Shown here piece after piece: positions 43,007-51,617 of a DNA stretch of 64,000 bases. This stretch comes from Streptomyces sp. CB01201 (GTDB lineage: Bacteria; Actinomycetota; Actinomycetes; Streptomycetales; Streptomycetaceae). The notes beneath the pieces are model-generated. The model did not search any database, was not told the origin of the DNA, and saw only the letters and a list, made by a program, of their open reading frames with translations. Where the stretch lies: the NCBI RefSeq assembly GCF_002803085.1, contig NZ_NNBJ01000015.1, positions 144,240-208,239 of the forward strand, read 5' to 3'. The position numbers and the translations under genes were made by a program. Position 1 is the first letter of the stretch. Every line of letters starts with the position of its first letter.

Positions 43007-44359
43007 TCACGTCAGGGCCACCGCCTCCGTCGATCCCCGCGGCCAAGCGGTCAGTGGGGTGAAGCCCCGGTGGCCGCATTCGCCGAAGACCGTCACCGGG
43101 GCGCCCCCGGACATCGCCGCCAGCCTCCACAGGGCGGAGCGTGCCGTGCCCGGTGTCACGGGGAGGGCCAACTCGTCGTCGAAGTCGGCCAGTTGCCAGT
43201 GGTCGTCGCCCTCCTTCGGGGGCGTCGGTATCGCCGCGGTCAACGTCGTCGGGTACGACTCCAGCCAGGGGTCGTCCAGGAGCGCCCGCCCGTACCGCTC
43301 GACCGCCTCGGTCGCCGTGCCGCCCGGGGGCGGGCCGTCGGGCGCGGGCCCGGTCCCGTACCGCTCACCCAGGGCCGCCCGCAGTTGTCCCGCGCCGGGG
43401 TACGGCGTCAGGTCGGCGTCGATCGTCAGGCCCACCGGCAGTGCTGTGCCGGGAGCCCGGCCCGCCGCCCCGAAGTCCAGGACCAGCGCCGAGCGGTGCG
43501 ACTCCCTGCCGTACAGCCAGATGCGGCGGGTGGTCAGCTTCGCGTCGGCCGTGTCGTACTGGGCGAGGACCTGCCAGCGGTCGCGTAGCGCGGGGCCCCG
43601 CGGGGCGGCGGGCACCCCGACGCGGGAGCGGACCGTGGCGGCCAACGGCTCCGGCAGCTCGGCCCGGCCGAGCCAGGCCCGGTCGAGGAGGTGCAGCAGA
43701 GCGCACTCCTCCAGGAGCCGCATCGGCCAACCCGGGCCGGAGCCCGGTATCGCACCCAACTCCCTTACCAGAGAGGCAAGTCCGGGCGCTTGCGCGTCGA
43801 CCATGCGGGCGGCCGTCTCCTCCCACAGGCCGTACCCGGGGCGCTCGGCCGCCGCGATCCCGCCGCGCAGCAAGTCGGCCAGGCGCTGCTCCAGCTCGGC
43901 GGCCCCGGCGCTGACCCGCTCCGCCCGCTTCTCGGCCCGGCGCCGAGCCGCCTCCACATCAACCGGGCCCGATTCTCCGTCAGTTGGACCGGACTCGGCC
44001 TTCGTCGCGCGCGCCCGCCTGCCCTTCAGCCACTGCTCGGCCCAGTCCGGCGGCGCCCCGGTGGCCGGCACGGCCTGTTCGTCCGCCGACCAGAGCAGCA
44101 GCAGTCCCACCGTGTGCTTGCACGGGAACTTCCGGCTCGGGCAACTGCACTTGTACGCCGGGCCAGTTGTGTCGATCACCGCCTGGTACGGCTTGCTGCC
44201 GCTGCCCTTGCACAGGCCCCACACCGCCCCCGTCCCGTCGCACCCGCTCTCCGACCACGGCCCGGCCGTGCCGAGCCTGCTTCCCGCCTTGCGTGACGCA
44301 TCGTCAGGCGCCAGTGCGAGCACCTGATCCGCCGTCCAGCGCACCCCCTGCTGAGTCAT
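43007..44359 (-). CDS. SWIM zinc-finger protein
   Basis: 450-aa protein. The zinc finger CxC-x6-CxH is Cys71, Cys73, Cys80 and His82 (YKCSCPSRKFPCKHTVGLLL), a DNA- or protein-binding module. Upstream are a conserved KAGSRLG and GSGSKPYQ; downstream about 350 residues are helical and beta mixed without a known domain. Similar, from memory, to E. coli YehQ. ATG at 44359; the gene is divergent from the MoxR gene across 138 bp. Confidence 0.85.
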   Translation of the reverse strand: MTQQGVRWTADQVLALAPDDASRKAGSRLGTAGPWSESGCDGTGAVWGLCKGSGSKPYQAVIDTTGPAYKCSCPSRKFPCKHTVGLLLLWSADEQAVPATGAPPDWAEQWLKGRRARATKAESGPTDGESGPVDVEAARRRAEKRAERVSAGAAELEQRLADLLRGGIAAAERPGYGLWEETAARMVDAQAPGLASLVRELGAIPGSGPGWPMRLLEECALLHLLDRAWLGRAELPEPLAATVRSRVGVPAAPRGPALRDRWQVLAQYDTADAKLTTRRIWLYGRESHRSALVLDFGAAGRAPGTALPVGLTIDADLTPYPGAGQLRAALGERYGTGPAPDGPPPGGTATEAVERYGRALLDDPWLESYPTTLTAAIPTPPKEGDDHWQLADFDDELALPVTPGTARSALWRLAAMSGGAPVTVFGECGHRGFTPLTAWPRGSTEAVALT

Positions 44360-44497
44360 GTCATCGAAGGTACGTGCGCCCACTGACAATCGCTCTGACC
44401 TGCGGAGATGGCCGGTCGACGGGTGATTGTCAGTGGCGTGGTGCACGGTGGAGACCACAAGCCGGTCGAACGTCTGATGCGACCTGGAGGGGGAGCC

Positions 44498-45634
44498 ATG
44501 ACCATGTCCGAAATCGAGTCCGTACCCACCGAATCCCGCGCGGAGACCGCGACGGAAGAGGCCCTGCGGCCGCACGCCGAGCAGGCCTTCGCGGACGAGC
44601 TGGCGGCGCTCGCCGCGGCGGACGACCGCCCGCGTCCGGCCCGTTGGCGGCTCTCGCCCTGGGCGGTCGCCACCTACCTCCTCGGCGGCACGCTGCCCGA
44701 CGGCACCGTGATCACGCCGAAGTACGTCGGCCCCCGGCGCATCGTCGAGGTCGCGGTCACCACCCTGGCCACCGACCGCGCGCTGCTCCTGCTCGGCGTC
44801 CCCGGCACCGCCAAGACCTGGGTCTCGGAGCACCTCGCGGCCGCGGTCAGCGGCGACTCGACCCTCCTGGTGCAGGGCACCGCCGGCACCCCGGAGGAGG
44901 CCATCCGCTACGGCTGGAACTACGCGCAACTGCTGGCCAACGGCCCGAGCCGGGCCGCGCTCGTGCCCAGCCCGGTCATGCGGGCCATGGCGCAGGGCAT
45001 GACCGCCCGGGTCGAGGAGCTGACGCGCATCCCGGCCGATGTGCAGGACACCCTGATCACGATCCTGTCCGAGAAGACGCTGCCCATCCCGGAGTTGGGT
45101 GCCGAGACCCAGGCCGTGCGGGGCTTCAACCTGATCGCCACCGCGAACGACCGCGACCGCGGGGTGAACGAGCTGTCCAGCGCGCTGCGCCGCCGCTTCA
45201 ACACGGTGGTCCTGCCGCTGCCGGCGACCGCCGAGGCGGAGGTCGACATCGTGTCGCGCCGGGTCGACCAGCTCGGCCGCTCCCTCGACCTGCCCGCGGT
45301 GCCCGACGGCATGGCGGAGATCCACCGCGTCGTCACCGTCTTCCGCGAGCTGCGCGACGGGGTGACCACGGACGGCCGCACCAAGCTCAAGTCCCCTTCG
45401 GGGACGCTCTCCACGGCCGAGGCGATCTCCGTGGTGACCGGCGGCCTAGCCCTCGCCGCGCACTTCGGCGACGGGGTGCTCAGGGCGGGCGACGTGGCCG
45501 CCGGAATCCTCGGCGCGGTGGTGCGCGACCCGGCGGCGGACCGCGTCATCTGGCAGGAGTACCTGGAGACGGTCGTCCGCGAGCGGGACGGCTGGAAGGA
45601 CTTCTACCGCGCCTGCCGCGAGGTGTCCGTATGA
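44498..45634 (+). CDS. MoxR-type AAA+ ATPase
   Basis: 378-aa AAA+ ATPase. Walker A GVPGTAKT is at residues 100-107. The MoxR version of Walker B/second region (RVEELTRIPADVQDTLITIL), sensor 1 in LIATANDRDRGVNELSSALR, and an arginine finger in RRRFNTVVLP follow. MoxR enzymes remodel or insert cofactors into target proteins with a VWA partner. The VWA gene follows two genes on. ATG at 44498 has GGAGGGGG upstream; an ATG at 44504 is also possible. Stop overlaps the next start (ATGA). From memory it corresponds to E. coli YehL. Confidence 0.9.
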   Translation: MTMSEIESVPTESRAETATEEALRPHAEQAFADELAALAAADDRPRPARWRLSPWAVATYLLGGTLPDGTVITPKYVGPRRIVEVAVTTLATDRALLLLGVPGTAKTWVSEHLAAAVSGDSTLLVQGTAGTPEEAIRYGWNYAQLLANGPSRAALVPSPVMRAMAQGMTARVEELTRIPADVQDTLITILSEKTLPIPELGAETQAVRGFNLIATANDRDRGVNELSSALRRRFNTVVLPLPATAEAEVDIVSRRVDQLGRSLDLPAVPDGMAEIHRVVTVFRELRDGVTTDGRTKLKSPSGTLSTAEAISVVTGGLALAAHFGDGVLRAGDVAAGILGAVVRDPAADRVIWQEYLETVVRERDGWKDFYRACREVSV

Positions 45635-48027
45635 CGGCGCCGGCCGCGACGCACGCCACCGGGGGGCCGTTGCTGCTCGGGGTGCGCCACCACGGCCCCG
45701 GCTCGGCGCGTGCGGTGCGGGCCGCACTGGACGCCGCCCGGCCCGCTGCCGTGCTCATCGAGGGGCCGCCCGAGGGCGACGCCCTGCTGGCCCTCGCCGC
45801 CGACGAGGCCATGCGGCCACCGGTCGCGCTGCTCGCCCATGTCGTGGACGACCCGGGGCGGGCCGCGTTCTGGCCGATGGCCGAGTTCTCGCCCGAGTGG
45901 GTGGCGATCCGCTGGGCCCTGGACCATGGCGCGCGGGTCCGCTTCATCGACCTGCCCGCCGCCCACTCGCTGGCCGCGGCGGAGGAGCCCGCGCAGGAGG
46001 ACGCCGGGCCGCGGGTCGACCCCATCGGGGCGCTCGCCGAGGCCGCCGGGTACGACGACCCGGAGCGCTGGTGGGAGGACGTCGTCGAGCACCGGGGCGC
46101 GGCCGCGGACCCGCGTGCGCCGTTCGCCGCGCTCGCCGAGGCCATGGCCGTACTGCGCGAGACGTACGGGGACGGCGGCCATCCGCGGGATCTGATCCGC
46201 GAGGCCCATATGCGGCAGCAACTGCGCGCCACCACAAGGGAGTTCGGCAATGAGGTCGCCGTCGTCTGCGGTGCCTGGCATGTGCCCGCGCTCGCCGGGA
46301 AGTTCACCGTGGCCGCCGACCGCGCGCTGCTCAAGGGACTGCCCAAGGTCAGGACGGAGCTGACCTGGGTGCCCTGGACGCACCGCAGGCTCGCCCGGCG
46401 CAGCGGCTACGGCGCGGGCATCGCCTCACCGGGCTGGTACGGGCACCTGTTCGCCGCGGCCGACCGGCCGGTCGAGCGCTGGATGACCAAGGTGGCCGGG
46501 CTGCTGCGCGCGGAGGACCGCCAGATCTCGTCCGCCCACGTCATCGAGGCGGTCCGGCTCGCCGGGACGCTCGCCGCGATGCGCGGACGTCCGCTGCCCG
46601 GTCTCGCCGAGACCACCGACGCCGTACGGGCCGTGATGTGTGAGGGCTCCGACGTCCCGCTCGGCCTGATCCAGGACCGGCTGATCGTGGGGGACGTGCT
46701 CGGCGAGGTGCCCGACGCGGCGCCCGCCGTCCCGCTCCAGCGCGATCTCGTACGGACCCAGCGCACCCTGCGGCTCAAACCGGAGGCGCTGGAGCGGGAG
46801 TTGGAGCTTGATCTCCGCAAGGAGACCGACGCGGGGCGCAGCAGGCTGCTGCACCGGCTGAGCCTGCTCGGCATCGGCTGGGGAGAGCAGACCCGGGCCC
46901 GTTCCACCGGCACCTTCCGGGAGAACTGGCGGCTGCGCTGGGAGCCCGAGCTGTCGGTGCGGGTCGCCGAGGCCGGGGTGTGGGGCACCACCGTGCTGGG
47001 CGCCGCCACCGCGAAGGCCGAGTCGGAGGCGGCCGCCGCGAGCGCGCTCGGGGCGATCACGGCGCTGGCCGAGCGCTGTCTGCTGGCCGAACTGCCGGAC
47101 GCGCTGCCGGTGGTGATGCGCGCGCTCGCCGACCGGGCCGCGCTCGACACGGACGTCGCCCACCTCGCCCAGGCGCTGCCCGCCCTCGCCCGCACGCTGC
47201 GCTACGGAGACGTACGCGGCACCACGACCGCCGGTCTCGCCGAGGTCGCGGCAGGCCTGGCCGAGCGCATCTGTGTCGGCCTGCCGCCCGCCTGCGCGGC
47301 CCTCGACGCGGACGGCGCCGCCGAGATGCGCACCCATGTGGACGCCGTGCACAGCGCGATCGGGCTGCTCGCCGATCCGGCCGGCGCCGGCCCGGACGGC
47401 CTGCGCGAGCGCTGGTCCGCGGTGCTCGGCAGGCTCGCCTCGCGCGAGACCGTGCCCGGCGTGCTGCGCGGCCGTGCGGTGCGGCTGCTGCTCGACGACG
47501 GCCGGATCGGGAGCGAGGACGCGGCCCGCCACATGGGCCTCGCGCTCTCGCCGGGCACCGCCCCGGCCGACGCGGCCGCCTGGATCGAGGGGTTCGTCGG
47601 CGGCGCGTCCGGCGGCGGCATGCTCCTGGTCCACGACGAGCGGCTGCGCGACCTCGTCGACGGCTGGCTCACGAGCGTGGCACCGGAGGCCTTCACCGAC
47701 GTACTGCCGTTGCTGCGGCGGACGTTCGCCGCGTACGAGGCGGGCGTGCGGCGCACCTTGGGCGAGCTGGTGCGGCGCGGTCCCGCCGTGCGGACCGGAC
47801 CCGGCGAGGCGTCCGCCCCCGGATTCGGCACGGCCCTCGACGCGGCCCGTGCCGACGCCGTACTGCCGCTGCTGGCCCTGTTGCTCGGCCCGGACGGGCC
47901 CGGCGACACCGACGACCCGGCACGGCCCGTAGACCCGAGAAGACCCGCAGACCCGAACGGAACGGACGAACTTGGCGCACCCGGCATCCTCGACGATCCC
48001 AACGACCTTGTGGAGGTGGGCAAGTGA
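45631..48027 (+). CDS. DUF5682-family protein
   Basis: 798-aa protein of unknown function. Opens LLLGVRHHGPGSARAVRAAL and IEGPPEGDALLALAADEAMR, the signature of DUF5682. Then VVCGAWHVPAL, reminiscent of the TraB/ChaN-like fold with conserved His and Glu residues. The C-terminal half is helical. From memory E. coli YehM is similar. It starts in an ATGA overlap with MoxR and ends in a GTGA overlap with the VWA gene, so all three are made together. Confidence 0.82.
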   Translation: MTAPAATHATGGPLLLGVRHHGPGSARAVRAALDAARPAAVLIEGPPEGDALLALAADEAMRPPVALLAHVVDDPGRAAFWPMAEFSPEWVAIRWALDHGARVRFIDLPAAHSLAAAEEPAQEDAGPRVDPIGALAEAAGYDDPERWWEDVVEHRGAAADPRAPFAALAEAMAVLRETYGDGGHPRDLIREAHMRQQLRATTREFGNEVAVVCGAWHVPALAGKFTVAADRALLKGLPKVRTELTWVPWTHRRLARRSGYGAGIASPGWYGHLFAAADRPVERWMTKVAGLLRAEDRQISSAHVIEAVRLAGTLAAMRGRPLPGLAETTDAVRAVMCEGSDVPLGLIQDRLIVGDVLGEVPDAAPAVPLQRDLVRTQRTLRLKPEALERELELDLRKETDAGRSRLLHRLSLLGIGWGEQTRARSTGTFRENWRLRWEPELSVRVAEAGVWGTTVLGAATAKAESEAAAASALGAITALAERCLLAELPDALPVVMRALADRAALDTDVAHLAQALPALARTLRYGDVRGTTTAGLAEVAAGLAERICVGLPPACAALDADGAAEMRTHVDAVHSAIGLLADPAGAGPDGLRERWSAVLGRLASRETVPGVLRGRAVRLLLDDGRIGSEDAARHMGLALSPGTAPADAAAWIEGFVGGASGGGMLLVHDERLRDLVDGWLTSVAPEAFTDVLPLLRRTFAAYEAGVRRTLGELVRRGPAVRTGPGEASAPGFGTALDAARADAVLPLLALLLGPDGPGDTDDPARPVDPRRPADPNGTDELGAPGILDDPNDLVEVGK

Positions 48028-49190
48028 CGACCAGCACGCGACCAAGTGATGACGAGCGCCTGCGGCGCTGGCGCCTGGTGCTCGGCGGGGAGCCCGGCGC
48101 CGAGGGGACCGGCCGCGCCCTCACCGGGCAGGACGCGGCCATGGACGGCGCGCTCACCGCGCTCTACGGCGGCCGGAACGGCGCCAAGGGCGGGAGCAAG
48201 GACCGCGCGGCCGGGCTCGGGGCGTCGGCGCCGTCCGTCGCGCGCTGGCTCGGCGACATCCGTACGTACTTCCCGAGCTCGGTCGTGCAGGTCATGCAGC
48301 GCGACGCCATCGAGCGGCTCGGGCTCGCCGCGCTGCTCCTGGAGCCGGAGATGCTGGAGGCCGTCGAGGCCGACGTGCACCTGGTCGGCACGCTGCTCTC
48401 GCTGAACAAGGTGATGCCCGAGACCACCCGGGAGACCGCGCGCGCCGTGGTCCGCAAGGTCGTCGAGGATCTGGAGAAGCGGCTCGCCACCCGCACCCGG
48501 GCCACCCTCACCGGCGCCCTCGACCGCAGCACCCGCATCAGCCGGCCCCGTCACCGGGACATCGACTGGGACCGCACGATCAGGGCCAACCTCAAGAACT
48601 ACCTGCCCGAGTACCGCACCGTCGTGCCCGAACGGCTCGTCGGATACGGGCGGGCGGCGCGGGGCGTGAAGAAGGACGTCGTGCTGTGCATCGACCAGTC
48701 CGGCTCGATGGCCGCCTCCGTCGTCTACGCCTCGGTGTTCGGCGCGGTCCTCGCCTCGATGCGCTCGATCGCGACCCGCCTGGTCGTCTTCGACACCGCC
48801 GTCGTGGACCTCACCGACCAGCTCGACGACCCCGTCGACGTCCTGTTCGGCACCCAGCTCGGCGGCGGCACCGACATCAACCGGGCGCTCGCGTACTGCC
48901 AGTCGCAGATCACCCGTCCTGCCGACACGGTGGTCGTTCTGATCAGTGATCTTTACGAGGGCGGGATACGGGCCGAGATGCTGAAGCGGGTCGCCGCGAT
49001 GAAGGCGTCCGGGGTCCAGTTCGTGGCCCTGCTCGCGCTCTCCGACGAGGGCGCCCCGGCCTACGACCGCGACCATGCCGCCGCGCTCGCCGCACTGGGC
49101 GCCCCGGCCTTCGCCTGCACCCCGGACCTCTTCCCCGAGGTGATGGCCGCGGCGATCGAACGGCGGCCGCTGCCGATACCCGAGGCGTGA
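48024..49190 (+). CDS. VWA-domain protein, MoxR partner
   Basis: 388-aa protein. The N-terminal half is helical and lacks a known domain. The von Willebrand A domain is about 215-388, with the metal-ion adhesion site Asp224-x-Ser226-x-Ser228 (DQSGSM), a Thr in GGGTDINRAL and an Asp in VLISDLYEGG. A complete MIDAS implies Mg-dependent partner binding. Similar, from memory, to E. coli YehP. GTG start in a GTGA overlap. Cytoplasmic; no signal peptide. Confidence 0.87.
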   Translation: MTTSTRPSDDERLRRWRLVLGGEPGAEGTGRALTGQDAAMDGALTALYGGRNGAKGGSKDRAAGLGASAPSVARWLGDIRTYFPSSVVQVMQRDAIERLGLAALLLEPEMLEAVEADVHLVGTLLSLNKVMPETTRETARAVVRKVVEDLEKRLATRTRATLTGALDRSTRISRPRHRDIDWDRTIRANLKNYLPEYRTVVPERLVGYGRAARGVKKDVVLCIDQSGSMAASVVYASVFGAVLASMRSIATRLVVFDTAVVDLTDQLDDPVDVLFGTQLGGGTDINRALAYCQSQITRPADTVVVLISDLYEGGIRAEMLKRVAAMKASGVQFVALLALSDEGAPAYDRDHAAALAALGAPAFACTPDLFPEVMAAAIERRPLPIPEA

Positions 49191-49227
49191 GGGAGGTCAT
49201 ACGGCGACGCACGCTGAGCAGGTGATC

Positions 49228-49243
49228 TGTGACAGGTATCACC
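49228..49243. promoter_or_regulatory. Crp-like palindrome upstream of sucC
   Basis: TGTGA-N6-TCACC, i.e. a perfect GTGA-N6-TCAC core, about 180 bp before sucC. Matches the general Crp/FNR-family operator form; binding is untested. Confidence 0.4.
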
Positions 49244-49422
49244 GCCCAGGTGTGATCCCTGATTTAGGGACCTACGTCCTGCGGAGATAACCTGCGAGAC
49301 GGACATGCCGCGTACTCGGACACCGTGTACGCCTCCCTCAGTGACAGCGCCGTCACGTTGCCCTTCGCGGCACGCCCAGCAGACAACGGAACCGCGATAC
49401 CACTGAAAAGGGACGGACGCGC

Positions 49423-50601
49423 GTGGACCTGTTCGAGTACCAGGCGAGGGACCTCTTCGCCAAGCACGGTGTACCGGTGCTGGCCGGTGAAGTGATCGAC
49501 ACGCCTGAGGCGGCGCGCGAGGCCACTGAGCGTCTCGGCGGCAAGTCGGTCGTCAAGGCGCAGGTGAAGGTCGGCGGCCGCGGCAAGGCCGGCGGCGTGA
49601 AGCTGGCCGCCACGCCGGACGAGGCCGTCGCCCGCGCGACGGACATCCTCGGCATGGACATCAAGGGCCACACGGTCCACAAGGTGATGATCGCCGAGCT
49701 GTCCCCGGAGATCGAGGCCGAGTACTACGTCTCGTACCTCCTCGACCGCACCAACCGCACCTTCCTCGCCATGGCGTCGGTGCAGGGCGGCATGGACATC
49801 GAGGAGGTCGCGGAGAAGACCCCCGAGGCCCTCGCGAAGGTCCCGGTCAACGCCGTGGACGGCGTGGACATCGAGAAGGCCCGCGAGATCGTGGCCCAGG
49901 CGAAGTTCCCGGCCGAGGTGGCCGAGGGCGTCGCCGAGGCGATGGTGACCCTGTGGAAGACCTTCGTCGCCGAGGACGCGCTCCTCGTCGAGGTCAACCC
50001 GCTGGTGAAGACCAAGGACGGCCGCATCCTGGCCCTCGACGGCAAGGTCTCGCTGGACGAGAACGCCGAGTTCCGCCAGCCCGACCACGAGGCCCTTGAG
50101 GACAAGGCCGCGGCCAACCCCCTTGAGGCCGCCGCCAAGGCCAAGAACCTCAACTACGTGAAGCTCGACGGCGAGGTCGGCATCATCGGCAACGGCGCGG
50201 GTCTCGTCATGAGCACCCTGGACGTCGTCGCGTACGCCGGTGAGAACCATGGCGGCGTGAAGCCGGCCAACTTCCTCGACATCGGCGGCGGCGCGTCCGC
50301 CCAGGTGATGGCGAACGGCCTGGAGATCATCCTCGGCGACGCGGACGTCAAGTCCGTGTTCGTCAACGTCTTCGGTGGCATCACCGCCTGCGACGAGGTC
50401 GCCAACGGCATCATCCAGGCGCTGGCCCTGCTCGCCGAGAAGGGCGAAGAGGTCACCAAGCCGCTGGTCGTCCGCCTCGACGGCAACAACGCGGAGCTGG
50501 GTCGCAAGATCCTCAGCGACGCCAACCACCCGCTCGTGCAGCGCGTGGACACCATGGACGGCGCGGCCGACAAGGCCGCCGAGCTCGCGGCTGCGAAGTA
50601 A
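49423..50601 (+). CDS. sucC: succinyl-CoA ligase (ADP-forming) beta subunit
   Basis: TCA-cycle enzyme subunit: succinyl-CoA + ADP + Pi to succinate + ATP, as an alpha-beta complex with SucD. The 392-aa protein has the start VDLFEYQARDLFAKHGVPVL, the ATP-grasp domain (KAQVKVGGRGKAGGVK; nucleotide and Mg site LLVEVNPL), and the C-domain with NGAGLVMSTLD and FLDIGGGA. Normal length. GTG with AAGGGACGG upstream; sucD follows after 22 bp. Confidence 0.96.
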   Translation: MDLFEYQARDLFAKHGVPVLAGEVIDTPEAAREATERLGGKSVVKAQVKVGGRGKAGGVKLAATPDEAVARATDILGMDIKGHTVHKVMIAELSPEIEAEYYVSYLLDRTNRTFLAMASVQGGMDIEEVAEKTPEALAKVPVNAVDGVDIEKAREIVAQAKFPAEVAEGVAEAMVTLWKTFVAEDALLVEVNPLVKTKDGRILALDGKVSLDENAEFRQPDHEALEDKAAANPLEAAAKAKNLNYVKLDGEVGIIGNGAGLVMSTLDVVAYAGENHGGVKPANFLDIGGGASAQVMANGLEIILGDADVKSVFVNVFGGITACDEVANGIIQALALLAEKGEEVTKPLVVRLDGNNAELGRKILSDANHPLVQRVDTMDGAADKAAELAAAK

Positions 50602-50623
50602 GGGAAGAGGTTAAGACACCACC

Positions 50624-51508
50624 ATGGCTATCTTCCTCACCAAGGACAGCAAGGTCATCGTCCAGGGCATGACCGGCGCCACGGGCATGAAGCACACCAA
50701 GCTCATGCTGGCCGACGGCACCAACATCGTCGGTGGCGTGAACCCGCGCAAGGCCGGCACCTCCGTCGACTTCGATGGCACCGAGGTCCCGGTCTTCGGC
50801 TCCGTCAAGGAAGCGATGGAGAAGACGGGCGCCGACGTCTCCGTCCTCTTCGTGCCGCCGGCCTTCGCCAAGGCCGCCGTCGTCGAGGCGATCGACGCGG
50901 AGATCCCCCTGGCCGTCGTCATCACCGAGGGCATCGCGGTCCACGACTCCGCCGCCTTCTGGGCGTACGCGAACGCCAAGGGCAACAAGACCCGCATCAT
51001 CGGCCCGAACTGCCCGGGTCTGATCACCCCCGGCCAGTCCAACGCCGGCATCATCCCGGGCGACATCACCAAGCCGGGCCGTATCGGCTTGGTGTCGAAG
51101 TCCGGCACGCTGACCTACCAGATGATGTACGAGCTGCGCGACATCGGCTTCTCGTCCGCCGTCGGCATCGGTGGCGACCCGGTCATCGGCACCACGCACA
51201 TCGACGCGCTCGCCGCGTTCGAGGCCGACCCCGACACCGACCTGATCGTGATGATCGGCGAGATCGGCGGCGACGCCGAGGAGCGTGCGGCCGACTACAT
51301 CAAGGCCAACGTCACCAAGCCGGTCGTCGGCTACGTCGCGGGCTTCACCGCGCCCGAGGGCAAGACCATGGGCCACGCCGGCGCCATCGTCTCCGGCTCC
51401 TCCGGCACCGCCCAGGCGAAGAAGGAGGCCCTGGAGGCCGCCGGCGTCAAGGTCGGCAAGACGCCGACCGAGACCGCCAAGCTCGCGCGCGCCATCCTCG
51501 GCAGCTGA
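50624..51508 (+). CDS. sucD: succinyl-CoA ligase alpha subunit
   Basis: 294-aa CoA-binding and phospho-histidine subunit. CoA site VQGMTGATGMKHTK, GPNCPGLITPG, and the active His251 in GHAGAIVSGSSGTA. Full length and complete motifs. ATG with GGAAGAGG upstream. Operon with sucC; transcript ends at the 23-bp hairpin that follows. Confidence 0.96.
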   Translation: MAIFLTKDSKVIVQGMTGATGMKHTKLMLADGTNIVGGVNPRKAGTSVDFDGTEVPVFGSVKEAMEKTGADVSVLFVPPAFAKAAVVEAIDAEIPLAVVITEGIAVHDSAAFWAYANAKGNKTRIIGPNCPGLITPGQSNAGIIPGDITKPGRIGLVSKSGTLTYQMMYELRDIGFSSAVGIGGDPVIGTTHIDALAAFEADPDTDLIVMIGEIGGDAEERAADYIKANVTKPVVGYVAGFTAPEGKTMGHAGAIVSGSSGTAQAKKEALEAAGVKVGKTPTETAKLARAILGS

Positions 51509-51538
51509 GCCGGGCCGCGCGGGGCTGAGCTCCACGCG

Positions 51539-51586
51539 TACGCAGGAAGGGCCCGCACCCCGAGGGGTGCGGGCCCTTCCTGCGTA
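51539..51586. terminator. bidirectional terminator after sucD
   Basis: Perfect 23-bp inverted repeat (arms 51539-51561 and 51564-51586) between sucD and the convergent gene ending at 51618. Confidence 0.88.
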
Positions 51587-51617
51587 GCCGGGCGCGGTCC
51601 TGCGCGGGCGGGCGCGG

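Noticed and set aside
40897..43062. 721-codon plus-strand frame after icmB
   Set aside because: Covers the repeat cluster and the antisense of the DUF5691 gene; very Arg/Gly/Pro-rich with no domain.
43984..45630. N-terminal 549 codons of a 1347-codon plus-strand frame
   Set aside because: This part runs antisense to the SWIM gene and out of frame through MoxR; the real DUF5682 gene starts at 45631 in an ATGA overlap.
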